This document shows, one piece after another, positions 24,060-33,074 of a stretch of DNA of 64,000 nucleotides; position 1 is the first letter of the stretch; each line of letters opens with the position of its first letter. Source of the stretch: an uncultured Acidiphilium sp. (GTDB lineage Bacteria > Bacillota > Clostridia > Christensenellales > Borkfalkiaceae). The position numbers were made by a program, and so were the translations under genes. The stretch lies in NCBI GenBank assembly GCA_902495325.1, contig CABUWK010000005.1, positions 1 to 64,000 on the forward strand, given 5' to 3'. Under the pieces are notes generated by a model. It saw only the letters and a list, made by a program, of their open reading frames with translations. It was not told the origin of the DNA and searched no databases.

Positions 24060-25811
24060 ATGACCGATAAAAAAATCGTACCGATATTTTATGCCTGTGA
24101 CGACGCTTTCGTGAAATTCACGATCATCTCCATTCGTTCCATGCTCGAGAACGCGTCGCCCGACCGCTTTTACCGTTTTCACATCCTGATCACCGACGTT
24201 TCCGAACGTTCCCGCCGCGTGGCAAAAGAACTCGAACGGGAAAACGCCGAAATTATTTTCGAGGACGTGACAAGTTATCTGACGGCGATCGAAAAGAAAC
24301 TGCCCCTGCGCGATTACTATTCGAAAACCACCTATTACCGCCTGTTCATCGCGGACATGTTCCCCCAATACGACAAGGCGATTTATATCGACAGCGACAC
24401 CGTCGTTCTCGGCGATATTTCCGAATTGTACGACACCGACCTGAAAGACAACTACGTAGGCGCGGTGACGGAACGGGTCATGACCGACGTTGACGTGTAC
24501 GGCAGATACGTGGAACAGGTTCTCGGCATCGACCGCTACGCTTACTTCAACGCGGGGCTTCTTCTTCTCAACTGCAAACAGTTCCGCAACAACGATCTGC
24601 TTAAAAAATTCGGCGATCTTCTTTCCGTTTACAACTTTGCCGTCACGCAGGACGAAGACTACCTTAACCTGATGTGCAAGGACAGGGTTTTACACCTTGA
24701 CAGAAAGTGGAACACGGAAATTCTCCCGCAGTTCGAAATCGACCCAACGAAAGTTGCGATCTTCCACTATATCATGGTTTCCAAACCCTGGCATTATCCC
24801 GACTGCCGTTTTGCGGAATATTTCTGGAAATACGCCGAAAAAACGGAGTTTTACGACGAACTGCGCGAAGCATCCCTTTCTTATTCGGACGAAGAGAAAC
24901 AGAGGGATATCGATTGCGGCAACAATTTAGCCCTTCTCGCCGAACGCGAGATCGCCCGCGAAGACAATTACCTGAAAACCCTTCGCAAAAAGCAGGCGCA
25001 GGACAGGGTCGCCGTGATCGAGAAAATCGGCGAGCTGGAAGCGGAAGGAAAATTCGATATCGACGCTGAAGACGATCCGCCGACGCTCCCTTTGGAAGAA
25101 GACGTGGATTACGCTAAAAAAAAACTCATCAGCAGGATGAAAGCCGCGGCTGCCTTCAAAGCGGCGCGCGTGTTTGTAAATAACCTGATCGACAACAAAC
25201 AACTGATCATGAAAGACATCGTCGGGCTGGAAAATCTGACCTCTCTCGAAGGGGGTGCGATCATCACCTGCAACCACTTCAATGCGTTCGACAGTTTTGC
25301 CATGCAGCTCGTTTACGATCATGCCGACACGAAAAAACACAAATTCTTCCGCGTGGTGAGAGAGGGAAACTACACGAACTTCCCCGGATTTTACGGGTTT
25401 TTAATGAGAAACTGCAACACCCTTCCCCTTTCTTCCGGCTTTAAAAACATGCAGAAGTTCATGAGTTCCGTTTCGGAAATTTTAAAAGACGGGCATTTCA
25501 TTCTCGTTTATCCCGAGCAGAGCATGTGGTGGAATTACCGTAAACCGAAGCCGCTTAAAAAAGGAGCGTTCTCCATGGCGGCGAAAAACAACGTGCCCGT
25601 TCTTCCCTGCTTTATCACGATGCAGGACAGCGACGTGCTCGGCGAAGACGGGTTTTACGTGCAGGAATACACCGTGCATATCGGCAAACCGATCTATCCG
25701 GACCCCGATTCCGCCGTGGGCGAAAATGCCGAACGGATGAAGGACGAAAACTACCTGCTCTGGAAAAATATTTACGAAAACAACTACGGAATCCCCCTCG
25801 TTTACGCCTGA
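24060..25811 (+). CDS. GT8 glycosyltransferase - acyltransferase fusion
   Basis: A 583-residue bifunctional protein. Residues 1-270 are a GT8 domain with AIYIDSDTVVLGD (DxD at 111/113), YFNAGLLLLN and the C-terminal HY...KPWH motif. Residues 275-365 are a charged, probably helical linker. Residues 370-583 are a PlsC-like acyltransferase with CNHFNAFDSF (His406, Asp411) and YPEQSMWW. Both halves retain their catalytic motifs. It ends a three-gene plus-strand operon whose other genes encode the same two activities separately. It likely glycosylates and acylates one substrate, for example a membrane glycolipid, but the substrate is unknown. Confidence 0.85.
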   Translation: MTDKKIVPIFYACDDAFVKFTIISIRSMLENASPDRFYRFHILITDVSERSRRVAKELERENAEIIFEDVTSYLTAIEKKLPLRDYYSKTTYYRLFIADMFPQYDKAIYIDSDTVVLGDISELYDTDLKDNYVGAVTERVMTDVDVYGRYVEQVLGIDRYAYFNAGLLLLNCKQFRNNDLLKKFGDLLSVYNFAVTQDEDYLNLMCKDRVLHLDRKWNTEILPQFEIDPTKVAIFHYIMVSKPWHYPDCRFAEYFWKYAEKTEFYDELREASLSYSDEEKQRDIDCGNNLALLAEREIAREDNYLKTLRKKQAQDRVAVIEKIGELEAEGKFDIDAEDDPPTLPLEEDVDYAKKKLISRMKAAAAFKAARVFVNNLIDNKQLIMKDIVGLENLTSLEGGAIITCNHFNAFDSFAMQLVYDHADTKKHKFFRVVREGNYTNFPGFYGFLMRNCNTLPLSSGFKNMQKFMSSVSEILKDGHFILVYPEQSMWWNYRKPKPLKKGAFSMAAKNNVPVLPCFITMQDSDVLGEDGFYVQEYTVHIGKPIYPDPDSAVGENAERMKDENYLLWKNIYENNYGIPLVYA

Positions 25812-25984
25812 TCGGGCGATTTCGGAACCGTAATCGAACCGTCAAAACGCCATTCCCGGCACCTTAAGCCCGCCCATGTCATGGCTCTTAAGGTTAATTT
25901 TCTACAACTATAATAAAACCATATAACGCAAATTTCATTCTCGTCATCCCGACCCCGCATTGCCATAGAACCTATAAAAACAAA

Positions 25985-26026
25985 CAAAACCGCAGGCAAT
26001 TCCGAAAGGAACCCTGCGGTTTTTCA
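25985..26026. terminator. Bidirectional terminator
   Basis: The stem AAACCGCAGG/CCTGCGGTTT has T-rich flanks on both strands. It lies between the convergent GT8-acyltransferase and mrp genes. The rest of the 25812-26098 gap contains one partial GTCATCC-type repeat near 25934 and nothing else clear. Confidence 0.8.
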
Positions 26027-26098
26027 ACCATTTTAAGTTTCAGTCATAACGGAACGCCGGAAAGTATCTGTCTCCCGGTATTTCCCGCCGACAGACGA

Positions 26099-26920
26099 TC
26101 ACACCGAACGGAGAACGACTTCCGTCGCGTCGGAAAGAAGCCCGTCTTCCGCCTCTTCGATCCTCCCTTCGTCCACAAGTTTTGCGACTTTCGGATCGAT
26201 CGGAAGACTGCCGAGAACGGGCAGAGAATATTTTTCGGCAACGGTTTTCGTTTTGCTTTCTCCGTAGGGGAAGAATTTCTCGCCGCAGCACGGGCAGGTG
26301 ACGTAACTCATGTTTTCCACAAGCCCGATGATCTTCACGTTCATCATTTCCGCCATGCGGACCGCTTTTTCCACGATCATCGCGACGGCGTCCTGCGGGG
26401 TGGTCACAACAACGATCCCGTCGATCGGCAAAGACTGGAACACCGTGAGCGGAACGTCTCCCGTTCCGGGGGGCATATCGACATACATAAAGTCTACGTC
26501 TTCCCACAAAACGTCGGTGTAGAATTGCTTCACGGCACCGCTGATCACGGGTCCGCGCCAGACGACGGGCGCCCCCTCTTCTCCGAGAAGAAGGTTCATG
26601 GACATCACTTTGATCCCCTGCGCCGTCGTTACGGGATAAATGGAAGTTCCGTCTTCCGTGCCGTAAGCGGGTTCGTGCAAGCCGAACGCTTTCGGAACGG
26701 AAGGCCCCGTGATATCGGCGTCAAGAACAGCCGTTTTGAAACCTTTTCTCAACGTGTTTACGGCAAGAAGTTCGGTCACGAGGGATTTTCCCACGCCGCC
26801 TTTGCCGCTGACGACCGCGATCATTTTACCGATCTTCGTGGAATCTTTCGGCTTTGCGAGAAAATCTTTCTTTTCGCAAGTCGATCCGCACGAAGAACAA
26901 TCGTGGTTACATTCGCTCAT
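26099..26920 (-). CDS. mrp: Mrp/NBP35-family iron-sulfur cluster carrier ATPase
   Basis: A 273-residue P-loop ATPase with the deviant Walker A KGGVGKS, DADITGPSVPKAFG and the metal-binding VENMSYVTCPCCGEKFFPYG motif whose CxxC binds the bridging [4Fe-4S] cluster. The N-terminus has an extra cysteine set (C4, C8, C11, C15), like the N-terminal ferredoxin-like cluster of NBP35. It acts in cluster delivery to apo-proteins. It follows recF on the minus strand with about 50 bases between them that contain a TATAAGYCGATTA copy. Confidence 0.9.
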   Translation of the reverse strand: MSECNHDCSSCGSTCEKKDFLAKPKDSTKIGKMIAVVSGKGGVGKSLVTELLAVNTLRKGFKTAVLDADITGPSVPKAFGLHEPAYGTEDGTSIYPVTTAQGIKVMSMNLLLGEEGAPVVWRGPVISGAVKQFYTDVLWEDVDFMYVDMPPGTGDVPLTVFQSLPIDGIVVVTTPQDAVAMIVEKAVRMAEMMNVKIIGLVENMSYVTCPCCGEKFFPYGESKTKTVAEKYSLPVLGSLPIDPKVAKLVDEGRIEEAEDGLLSDATEVVLRSV

Positions 26921-26972
26921 TTCGCTACCTCCGTATAATAACAGTATCTGTAATAATTACCGATTTATCAAC

Positions 26973-28079
26973 TTATAGACTAATTTCTGTTTTATTTTTA
27001 ATTTTTCCCTCGTCTACCTCGATCACGTTCGCGGAAGCATAGTCCGGCACGTCTTCCTTTTCGGTCACGGTGACGATCGTCTGCATTTTTTTAACGGCGG
27101 ATTTCAGCCGCCTTTTGCGGGAAGAATCGAGTTCGCTCATCGCGTCGTCTAAAATCAGCACGGGATATTCTCCGAACCGTTCGCGGAAGATCTCCGTTTC
27201 GGCAAGTTTCAAAGACAGCGCCGCCGTGCGCTGCTGCCCCTGAGAACCGTAAGTTCTCACATCCGTCCCGTTCACCTTGATTTTCAGATCGTCCCTGTGC
27301 GGACCGACCGTCGTATAGCCGAGTTCGATATCCTTTTCCGTTTTTTCCCTCAACGCATCCGTCAGTTGTACACAGATTTCCTCTTCCGTCCCTTCGAACT
27401 TATAATCCCCCGTCACGTCGAGCGTTTCTTTTCCGCCTGTGATCTCGCCGTGCGCTTCCCCAGCAAAGGGAGAAAGCATTTTTACGTAATCGTTTCTTTC
27501 GGAAACGATCTTCGCACCCGCAGAGGCGAGCTGAACGTCCCACACGGGCAGAGTATCGCGGATGAGAGAAAGATTTTCGTTTTTCAGAAGGTTGTTTCTC
27601 TGCGCGAGGATCTTTTTGTATTTCTGCAAGGCGTAAAAATAACTTCTCGAAAGCTGGGAAAGAGAAATATCGAGAAAACGCCTGCGATCTTCCGGGCTTT
27701 CCTGCACGAGACGAAGTTCTCCGGGATTGAAGAACACGGAATTTACGTTGCCGAGCAGTTCGCCGATCTTCGCGACGGGCACGCCGTTCACGGAAACTTC
27801 CTTGTTTTTATCTGCGTAAAACTTGATTTCCGCCGTCACGGAACCGAAACGGGTCTCCGCTCTGCAGGAAATTTTTGCCGATTTTTCGCCGTAACGGATC
27901 ACCTGCTTGTCCCTCGTGGCGCGCGGAGAATAGCCCGTGCAGAGATAAAAAATCGCTTCCGCGGAATTGGTTTTTCCCTGCGCGTTGCCGCCGCAGACGA
28001 TATTCATTCCTTCTTCGTAACGGAACGTTTCCTCTCTGTAATTGCGGAAATCGGTCAGTTGCAACTGCGAAACGATCAT
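26973..28079 (-). CDS. recF: DNA replication and repair protein RecF
   Basis: An SMC-like ATPase (368 aa) that loads RecA at gaps. Visible features: the N-terminal LQLTDFRNY, Walker A GGNAQGKTN, the signature SQGQQRTAALSLKLAE and Walker B PVLILDDAMSELD. In most Bacillota recF follows dnaN; here it is divergent from dnaA and upstream of it. Its stop codon TAA is itself part of a repeat element (CTATAAGTTGAT). Confidence 0.95.
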   Translation of the reverse strand: MIVSQLQLTDFRNYREETFRYEEGMNIVCGGNAQGKTNSAEAIFYLCTGYSPRATRDKQVIRYGEKSAKISCRAETRFGSVTAEIKFYADKNKEVSVNGVPVAKIGELLGNVNSVFFNPGELRLVQESPEDRRRFLDISLSQLSRSYFYALQKYKKILAQRNNLLKNENLSLIRDTLPVWDVQLASAGAKIVSERNDYVKMLSPFAGEAHGEITGGKETLDVTGDYKFEGTEEEICVQLTDALREKTEKDIELGYTTVGPHRDDLKIKVNGTDVRTYGSQGQQRTAALSLKLAETEIFRERFGEYPVLILDDAMSELDSSRKRRLKSAVKKMQTIVTVTEKEDVPDYASANVIEVDEGKIKNKTEISL

Positions 28080-28295
28080 GCTCTATCTCCTTCCGCCGGC
28101 GGGCGCGTGACGAAAAAAAACGAAAGTCCTGGCACACGAGGACGGAATACCGCCCGACGGAAAACTTCCGTCCGACATAAAAAACGGGCGTAAAAAATTC
28201 CGCCGCAAGCCCTCAAACTTATTGATTTTTTTTCGCTTTTAGTATATTATATATAATACGGTTCAAATAGTAAAGTATTTTCACAGGTTGTGGTT

Positions 28296-29645
28296 ATGGA
28301 AAGTTATGAAATTTTATGGGATAAAGCGCTGAAAGAGTTACAGTCTACGGTCAGCGCGATCTCTTATTCGACGTATATCGAACAGTTAAAACCGATCGAT
28401 CTTATCAACACGAAGCTTATTCTCGCAACGAAAACGGAGATTTTCGCGTCCGAAGTCGCTTCGAGACTTCTCGACAAGATCCGCGCGGCTCTCCGCACCG
28501 CCGACACCGGCATCACGGACATCGAGCTTTGCGTTGGCGACAGCCGCGAAGATTATCTCGCCAAGAAAGGCTACGTGATCCCCCGCCGCGAAGAAGTGGA
28601 AGAGACCCCGATCAACCCCAAATACACGTTCGACACCTTCGTGGTCGGCTCTTCCAACCGCTACCTTTACGCCGCGGCGAAAGCGGTGGCGGACAACCCG
28701 GGCAACAGCTACAACCCCCTGTTTATCTACGGCGGCGCAGGGCTCGGGAAAACGCATATCATGCACGCGATCGCCAATCAGATCCGCAGCAACAATCCCG
28801 TGATGAACGTCGTTTACGCCACGTGCGAAAAGTTCACGAGCGATCTGATCTCCACCATCCGCCAGGGCAAAGCCTATTCTCAGGAAGGAATGGATTTCAA
28901 AAGCCGTTACCGCAACGCGGACGTCCTCATCATCGACGACGTGCAGTTCCTCGCGAAAAAACAATCCACGCAGGAAGAATTTTTCCACACCTTCAACGAA
29001 CTTTACGGACAGAACAAACAGATCGTTCTTTCCGCAGACTGCCACCCGAAGGAGATCGAACTGCTGTCCGACCGTCTCAAAACCCGTTTCGAAGGGGGCT
29101 TGATGGCGCAGGTCCTTCCGCCCGACATCGAAACGAAAATCGCCATTCTGCAAAAAAAAGCGGAAATGCGCAAATACATCCTCTCTCTCGACGTGGCTCT
29201 TTACCTCGCCGAACATTCGGATAACGACGTGCGTTCTCTCGAAGGCATGCTGAACAAAGTTATCTTCGCTTCCATGCTGCACGAGTGCCCTATCACGATC
29301 GACCTTGCGAAGGAAGCTTTAAAAGAGAGCGTTTCTCCCGAAACGAAAGAGGAAGTCGTCACGACGGACGTCATTATCGACACGGTGTGCTCTTTCTATA
29401 AATTGCAGAAGTCGGAGCTTCTCGGCAAAAAGAAGAACAAAGAGCTTGTCGAACCCCGCCAGATCTGCGCTTATCTCATGACGGAGCTTTTGTCTATTCC
29501 TCTCGTCACCATCGGACAAGCCCTCGGCGGAAGAGACCATACGACGGTCATTCACGCAAGGGATAAGATCACCGAACTCGTGAACGTGAACACGCGCATC
29601 TCGACGGAAGTGAACGACCTGAAAAACCTGATCTATAAAAAATAA
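28296..29645 (+). CDS. dnaA: Chromosomal replication initiator DnaA
   Basis: A 449-residue initiator. Domain I starts YEILWDKALKELQ; the AAA+ domain has Walker A GGAGLGKTH and Walker B LIIDDVQFL; domain IV ends with the DnaA-box-binding helix GGRDHTTVIHARDKI. The ATG at 28296 is chosen over an in-frame GTG at 28290 because the only Shine-Dalgarno-like AGG (28285-28287) has workable spacing only to the ATG. A TATAAT lies at 28252-28257. No DnaA-box cluster was seen directly upstream; the boxes lie 6-12 kb to the right. A short terminator-like repeat (GATCCGAGCCG...) follows at about 29680-29711. Confidence 0.97.
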   Translation: MESYEILWDKALKELQSTVSAISYSTYIEQLKPIDLINTKLILATKTEIFASEVASRLLDKIRAALRTADTGITDIELCVGDSREDYLAKKGYVIPRREEVEETPINPKYTFDTFVVGSSNRYLYAAAKAVADNPGNSYNPLFIYGGAGLGKTHIMHAIANQIRSNNPVMNVVYATCEKFTSDLISTIRQGKAYSQEGMDFKSRYRNADVLIIDDVQFLAKKQSTQEEFFHTFNELYGQNKQIVLSADCHPKEIELLSDRLKTRFEGGLMAQVLPPDIETKIAILQKKAEMRKYILSLDVALYLAEHSDNDVRSLEGMLNKVIFASMLHECPITIDLAKEALKESVSPETKEEVVTTDVIIDTVCSFYKLQKSELLGKKKNKELVEPRQICAYLMTELLSIPLVTIGQALGGRDHTTVIHARDKITELVNVNTRISTEVNDLKNLIYKK

Positions 29646-29786
29646 CCGCACCCCCTTCGAAAAGGGGATGCCGACAAAAGAGATCCGAGCCGCCCCGGTT
29701 CGGATCTCTCGATTTCAGCCGGAAGATCCGGATTTCGTTCAGATTTGGCGAAACCCAGGATCTCTCCCGGTCATCCGGAAAAAATT

Positions 29787-31643
29787 ATGAACAACGAATA
29801 CATCGAAGGAACTTTCGGCGCGGTCGTCATCGGCGCCGGGCATGCCGGTTGCGAAGCGGCGTTCGCCCTTGCGAAAACGGGGATCAGAACGGCGCTTACC
29901 ACCGTCAATCTCGAAAACATCGCCTTTATGGCATGCAATCCGTCCATCGGCGGAACGGCAAAAGGACATCTCGTGCGCGAACTCGACGCGCTCGGCGGCA
30001 TGATGGGTATCATTGCGGACAAAACCCTTCTGCAAATCAAAATGTTAAACCGCGGCAAGGGAGCGGCGGTGCAGTCTCTCCGTGCGCAATCGGACAAATA
30101 CGATTACCACAAGGTAATGAAAAAGACCCTCGAAAACACGCCGAACCTCTCCCTTCTGCAATGCGAGATCACCGATATTCTCGTGGAAAACGGAAAGGTC
30201 GTCGGGGTGAAAAACGCCTTCGGCGGCATTCTGCGCTGCGAAGCGGTCGTCATCGCCACGGGCGTTTACCTGAACAGCCGCATCGTCGCAGGGGAATGGG
30301 AACAGAACGCGGGTCCCGCGGGATTTATGCCCGCAAACAAGCTGACGGACTGCCTGATCAGGCTCGGCTTCGACGTCCGCCGGTTCAAAACGGGAACGCC
30401 CGCACGGCTTGACAGGCGCACGATCGATTTTTCGGTTCTCGACGTGCAGGAAGGGGAAACGAACGTGTATCCCTTCTCCTTCATGACGGACACGGTGCCA
30501 GAAAAACAGGAACCGTGCTATATTACCTACACCAACCCCGAAACGCATAAAATCATCCTGGACAATCTCGACCGCTCTCCCTTATACAACGGCTTCATCA
30601 AAAGCACGGGTCCCCGTTACTGCCCGTCTATCGAAACGAAAGTCGTAAGGTTCAAAGACAAGGAAAGGCATCAGATCTTTCTGGAACCGGAAGGGGCGGA
30701 CACCAACGAAATTTACGTGCAGGGTATGTCCACATCCCTTCCGCACGACGTGCAGAAAGCCATGTACCGTTCGATCAAAGGGCTGGAACACTGCGAATTT
30801 ACCCGTTATGCCTACGCCATCGAATACGACTGTATCGACAGCCTCGATCTGACGCCCGCCCTTGCATTCAAAAAGATCCCGGGAATTTTCACCGCGGGGC
30901 AGATCAACGGAACGAGTGGTTACGAAGAAGCCGCGGCGCAGGGACTGATCGCGGGGATCAACGCATCCATGTACCTGCAGGGGAAAGATCCCTTGATCGT
31001 CTCCCGCGACGAAGGCTATATCGGCGTGATGATAGACGACCTCGTGACCAAGGGGACGGACGAACCTTACCGCATGATGACTTCCCGCGCGGAATACCGC
31101 ATTTTCCTTCGGCAGGACAACGCGGACGCCCGCCTGACCGAAAAGGGAAGAAAAGTCGGTCTCGTTTCCGACGAACGTTACGCGAGATACCGGAAACGCC
31201 GGGAACAGATCGCGGAGTTAAAGAAAAAAATCGAGATCAAAATGCCGCCGAAAGAGTGCGCGGATTTCGTTAAAAGTTACGGCGGCGAAGTGTACGGCGG
31301 CGTTTCTCCCGCGGATATGATCCGCCGGAATATTCCGTTTATCGACATATGCGAGCACTTTTCGCTTTACGGCGAATATCCTTACGACGTAAAAGAGACC
31401 GTGGAAACGGACACGAAATACGAAGGGTATCTCAAAAAAGGAGCGGAACAGATCGAGCGGGCAAAAAAACTGGAAGAAAAACTTTTACCCGAAGACCTCG
31501 ATTACGACGGCATGACGGGGCTGAGGATCGAAGCGAGAGAAAAACTCGCGAAGATCCGCCCGACAAATCTCGGACAGGCGAGCAGGATCCCCGGGGTAAA
31601 CCCGGCAGACGTCGCCGTGCTGATGGTTTATCTGAAGAGGTGA
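29787..31643 (+). CDS. mnmG: tRNA uridine-5-carboxymethylaminomethyl modification enzyme MnmG (GidA)
   Basis: FAD- and NADH-dependent subunit that with MnmE installs the cmnm5 group at U34 of tRNAs. The 618-residue length is normal. Features: FAD-binding GAGHAGCEAA at the start, NPSIGGTAKGHLVREL, RRFKTGTPARLD, and the C-terminal LGQASRIPGVNPADVAVLMVYL. The start ATG 29787 directly precedes NNEYIEGTFGAVVIGAG; the longer frame from 29745 lacks homology. MnmE is not in this window, although it usually neighbours mnmG. Confidence 0.95.
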   Translation: MNNEYIEGTFGAVVIGAGHAGCEAAFALAKTGIRTALTTVNLENIAFMACNPSIGGTAKGHLVRELDALGGMMGIIADKTLLQIKMLNRGKGAAVQSLRAQSDKYDYHKVMKKTLENTPNLSLLQCEITDILVENGKVVGVKNAFGGILRCEAVVIATGVYLNSRIVAGEWEQNAGPAGFMPANKLTDCLIRLGFDVRRFKTGTPARLDRRTIDFSVLDVQEGETNVYPFSFMTDTVPEKQEPCYITYTNPETHKIILDNLDRSPLYNGFIKSTGPRYCPSIETKVVRFKDKERHQIFLEPEGADTNEIYVQGMSTSLPHDVQKAMYRSIKGLEHCEFTRYAYAIEYDCIDSLDLTPALAFKKIPGIFTAGQINGTSGYEEAAAQGLIAGINASMYLQGKDPLIVSRDEGYIGVMIDDLVTKGTDEPYRMMTSRAEYRIFLRQDNADARLTEKGRKVGLVSDERYARYRKRREQIAELKKKIEIKMPPKECADFVKSYGGEVYGGVSPADMIRRNIPFIDICEHFSLYGEYPYDVKETVETDTKYEGYLKKGAEQIERAKKLEEKLLPEDLDYDGMTGLRIEAREKLAKIRPTNLGQASRIPGVNPADVAVLMVYLKR

Positions 31644-31648
31644 TTTTT

Positions 31649-31846
31649 ATGGAAGAAGAAAAATTTACGGATCTTCCGGAAAAGGAAAACCCGGACGCAC
31701 GGAAAAACAAAACGCCCGCAAACATGACGAAAAATGCGGCAAACAAAAAAAGCGCCCCGTTAAAAAAGAACGGAAACGCGGATTTCAAACGCAGATATTT
31801 CGATTATTACGACGACATCAAGATCAGCGACCGTCAGGATTGGTAA
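31649..31846 (+). CDS. Small basic/acidic protein of unknown function
   Basis: A 65-residue protein I do not recognise. An AGAGGTG ribosome binding site overlaps the end of mnmG and the ATG lies 5 bases beyond the mnmG stop, so it is co-transcribed. The middle is Lys/Asn/Ala-rich and probably disordered. The C-terminus is more conserved-looking (RRYFDYYDDIKISDRQDW). No membrane helix was seen. A terminator follows. Confidence 0.55.
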   Translation: MEEEKFTDLPEKENPDARKNKTPANMTKNAANKKSAPLKKNGNADFKRRYFDYYDDIKISDRQDW

Positions 31847-31888
31847 TTTCCGTTATTCACACCAATGTTTTTTAAAAAGAAAATTTAA

Positions 31889-31934
31889 AAGGCAGATATG
31901 CGGCTATAAGCCGTTTATCTGCCTTTTATTTATA
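31889..31934 (+). terminator. Terminator of mnmG and the small gene, with embedded repeat element
   Basis: The stem AAAGGCAGATA/TATCTGCCTTT is followed by TATTTAT. Its loop contains GGCTATAAGCC, a copy of the dispersed TATAAGYCG element (31905-31917). Confidence 0.85.
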
Positions 31935-31976
31935 AATTTTATCAACTGTTGCAACGAAAGACGAAATACGGCTTTG

Positions 31977-32837
31977 TCATAATTGCGGAACAAACGACGG
32001 GAACGGCATCGAAAAATCGTAAGCATAACGGAAAGTTGCAAGGCAGATATCCTCGCCGCTTGTCAGTTTCAGTGTTTTCAGTTCTCCGTCCGTTTCGGTC
32101 AGTTCCACGTCGTACCGGTCGGGCGTTTTCCCGAGCAGATAAGCGTAAATATCGTTTCCCTGCGGGCGGAAGGAAAAGGAAACGAAATCTCCTTTCTCTT
32201 TCGCTTTTTTCATTTTTGCCGAAGGCACGACCAGCCCGTCGAGATCGGAAACCGGAAAGAGCGAAAGCCCTTCCGTTTCTTCTGCCGACGAATCGCCCGT
32301 TTTGCGGTAAGTCTTTTCGCCGTAGCCGTAATACTCGTTTCCGTCGAAAGAGCAGTAATATAAAAGCCTGCCGTCGAAAAAGTATTTCCGGCAATACACG
32401 CCCTCTTTTCCGTTGCGGCGGAACGTTATGTAATAATTGTCTTCCCGGGCGGCGATCCCGAGAGCCATGCTCGCGCGATACCGGGCGGCGTCTCTCTTTC
32501 CGTTCACGAGGTGAAAAATAAAAAATCCCGTAAAAACACAGGCAACCGCAAGCAGCGCCGCGGCAAGGATCTTCGTCGCTTTCACCGTTTTTTTCAGTTT
32601 CTTTTCGTTCTTGCGGAAAGTTCCCGATTCGTTCGGAGCAACGGAATACAGCAAGGAGGGTTCAACGGATAATATCTCGGCGATTTTTTGCAGCAACGTA
32701 ACGTCGGGCAGATTTCTGCCCTGCTCCCATTTGCTGACCGCCTGCGGCGTTACGGAAAGTTTCTGCGCAAGCTTTGCCTGCGTCATTCCCTTTTCCTTTC
32801 TCGCCTTTTTAATGATTTCTCCTATGCTTTCCGCCAT
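31977..32837 (-). CDS. XRE-family regulator with membrane anchor and extracytoplasmic domain
   Basis: A 286-residue protein starting at ATG 32837 (MAESIGEIIKKARKEK). Residues 1-62 are a helix-turn-helix of the XRE type (MTQAKLAQKLSVTPQAVSKWEQGRNLPD). A basic linker (KNEKKLKKTVKATK) leads to one transmembrane helix (about 95-115, ILAAALLAVACVFTGFFIF). The outer 170 residues are beta-rich and unlike any domain I know. The layout suggests a one-component membrane-bound regulator that senses something outside the cytoplasm. Target genes are unknown. It stands alone, with a strong inverted repeat just upstream. Confidence 0.75.
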   Translation of the reverse strand: MAESIGEIIKKARKEKGMTQAKLAQKLSVTPQAVSKWEQGRNLPDVTLLQKIAEILSVEPSLLYSVAPNESGTFRKNEKKLKKTVKATKILAAALLAVACVFTGFFIFHLVNGKRDAARYRASMALGIAAREDNYYITFRRNGKEGVYCRKYFFDGRLLYYCSFDGNEYYGYGEKTYRKTGDSSAEETEGLSLFPVSDLDGLVVPSAKMKKAKEKGDFVSFSFRPQGNDIYAYLLGKTPDRYDVELTETDGELKTLKLTSGEDICLATFRYAYDFSMPFPSFVPQL

Positions 32838-32888
32838 TCCGCCCCCGCTTTTCTCCGCCCGTCCGGCGGTTCCGGTCAAAGACTTATA

Positions 32889-32945
32889 ATTATAGTCTCA
32901 GCATTCGCAGTCACTAAGTAACGAATGCTAAGACTATAATAACAT
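32889..32945. repeat. Near-perfect inverted repeat upstream of the XRE membrane regulator
   Basis: TTATAGTCTCAGCATTCG and CGAATGCTAAGACTATAA pair with one mismatch around a loop of about 16 bases. The arm half CTTAGCATTCG recurs at about 206-222 and 14634-14650. It may be a mobile hairpin or an operator. Confidence 0.7.
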
Positions 32946-33074
32946 ATTTTTTCGGGAAACGCAACCGTGTTTATACAATTCTTTCCCGATCGGGGGAAAT
33001 TTTATATCGTTCCCGTATTCTTTCCGGAAAGATGTTCCCAGCGCGAAACGAAACTTTCCGCGCTACAAAAACAT

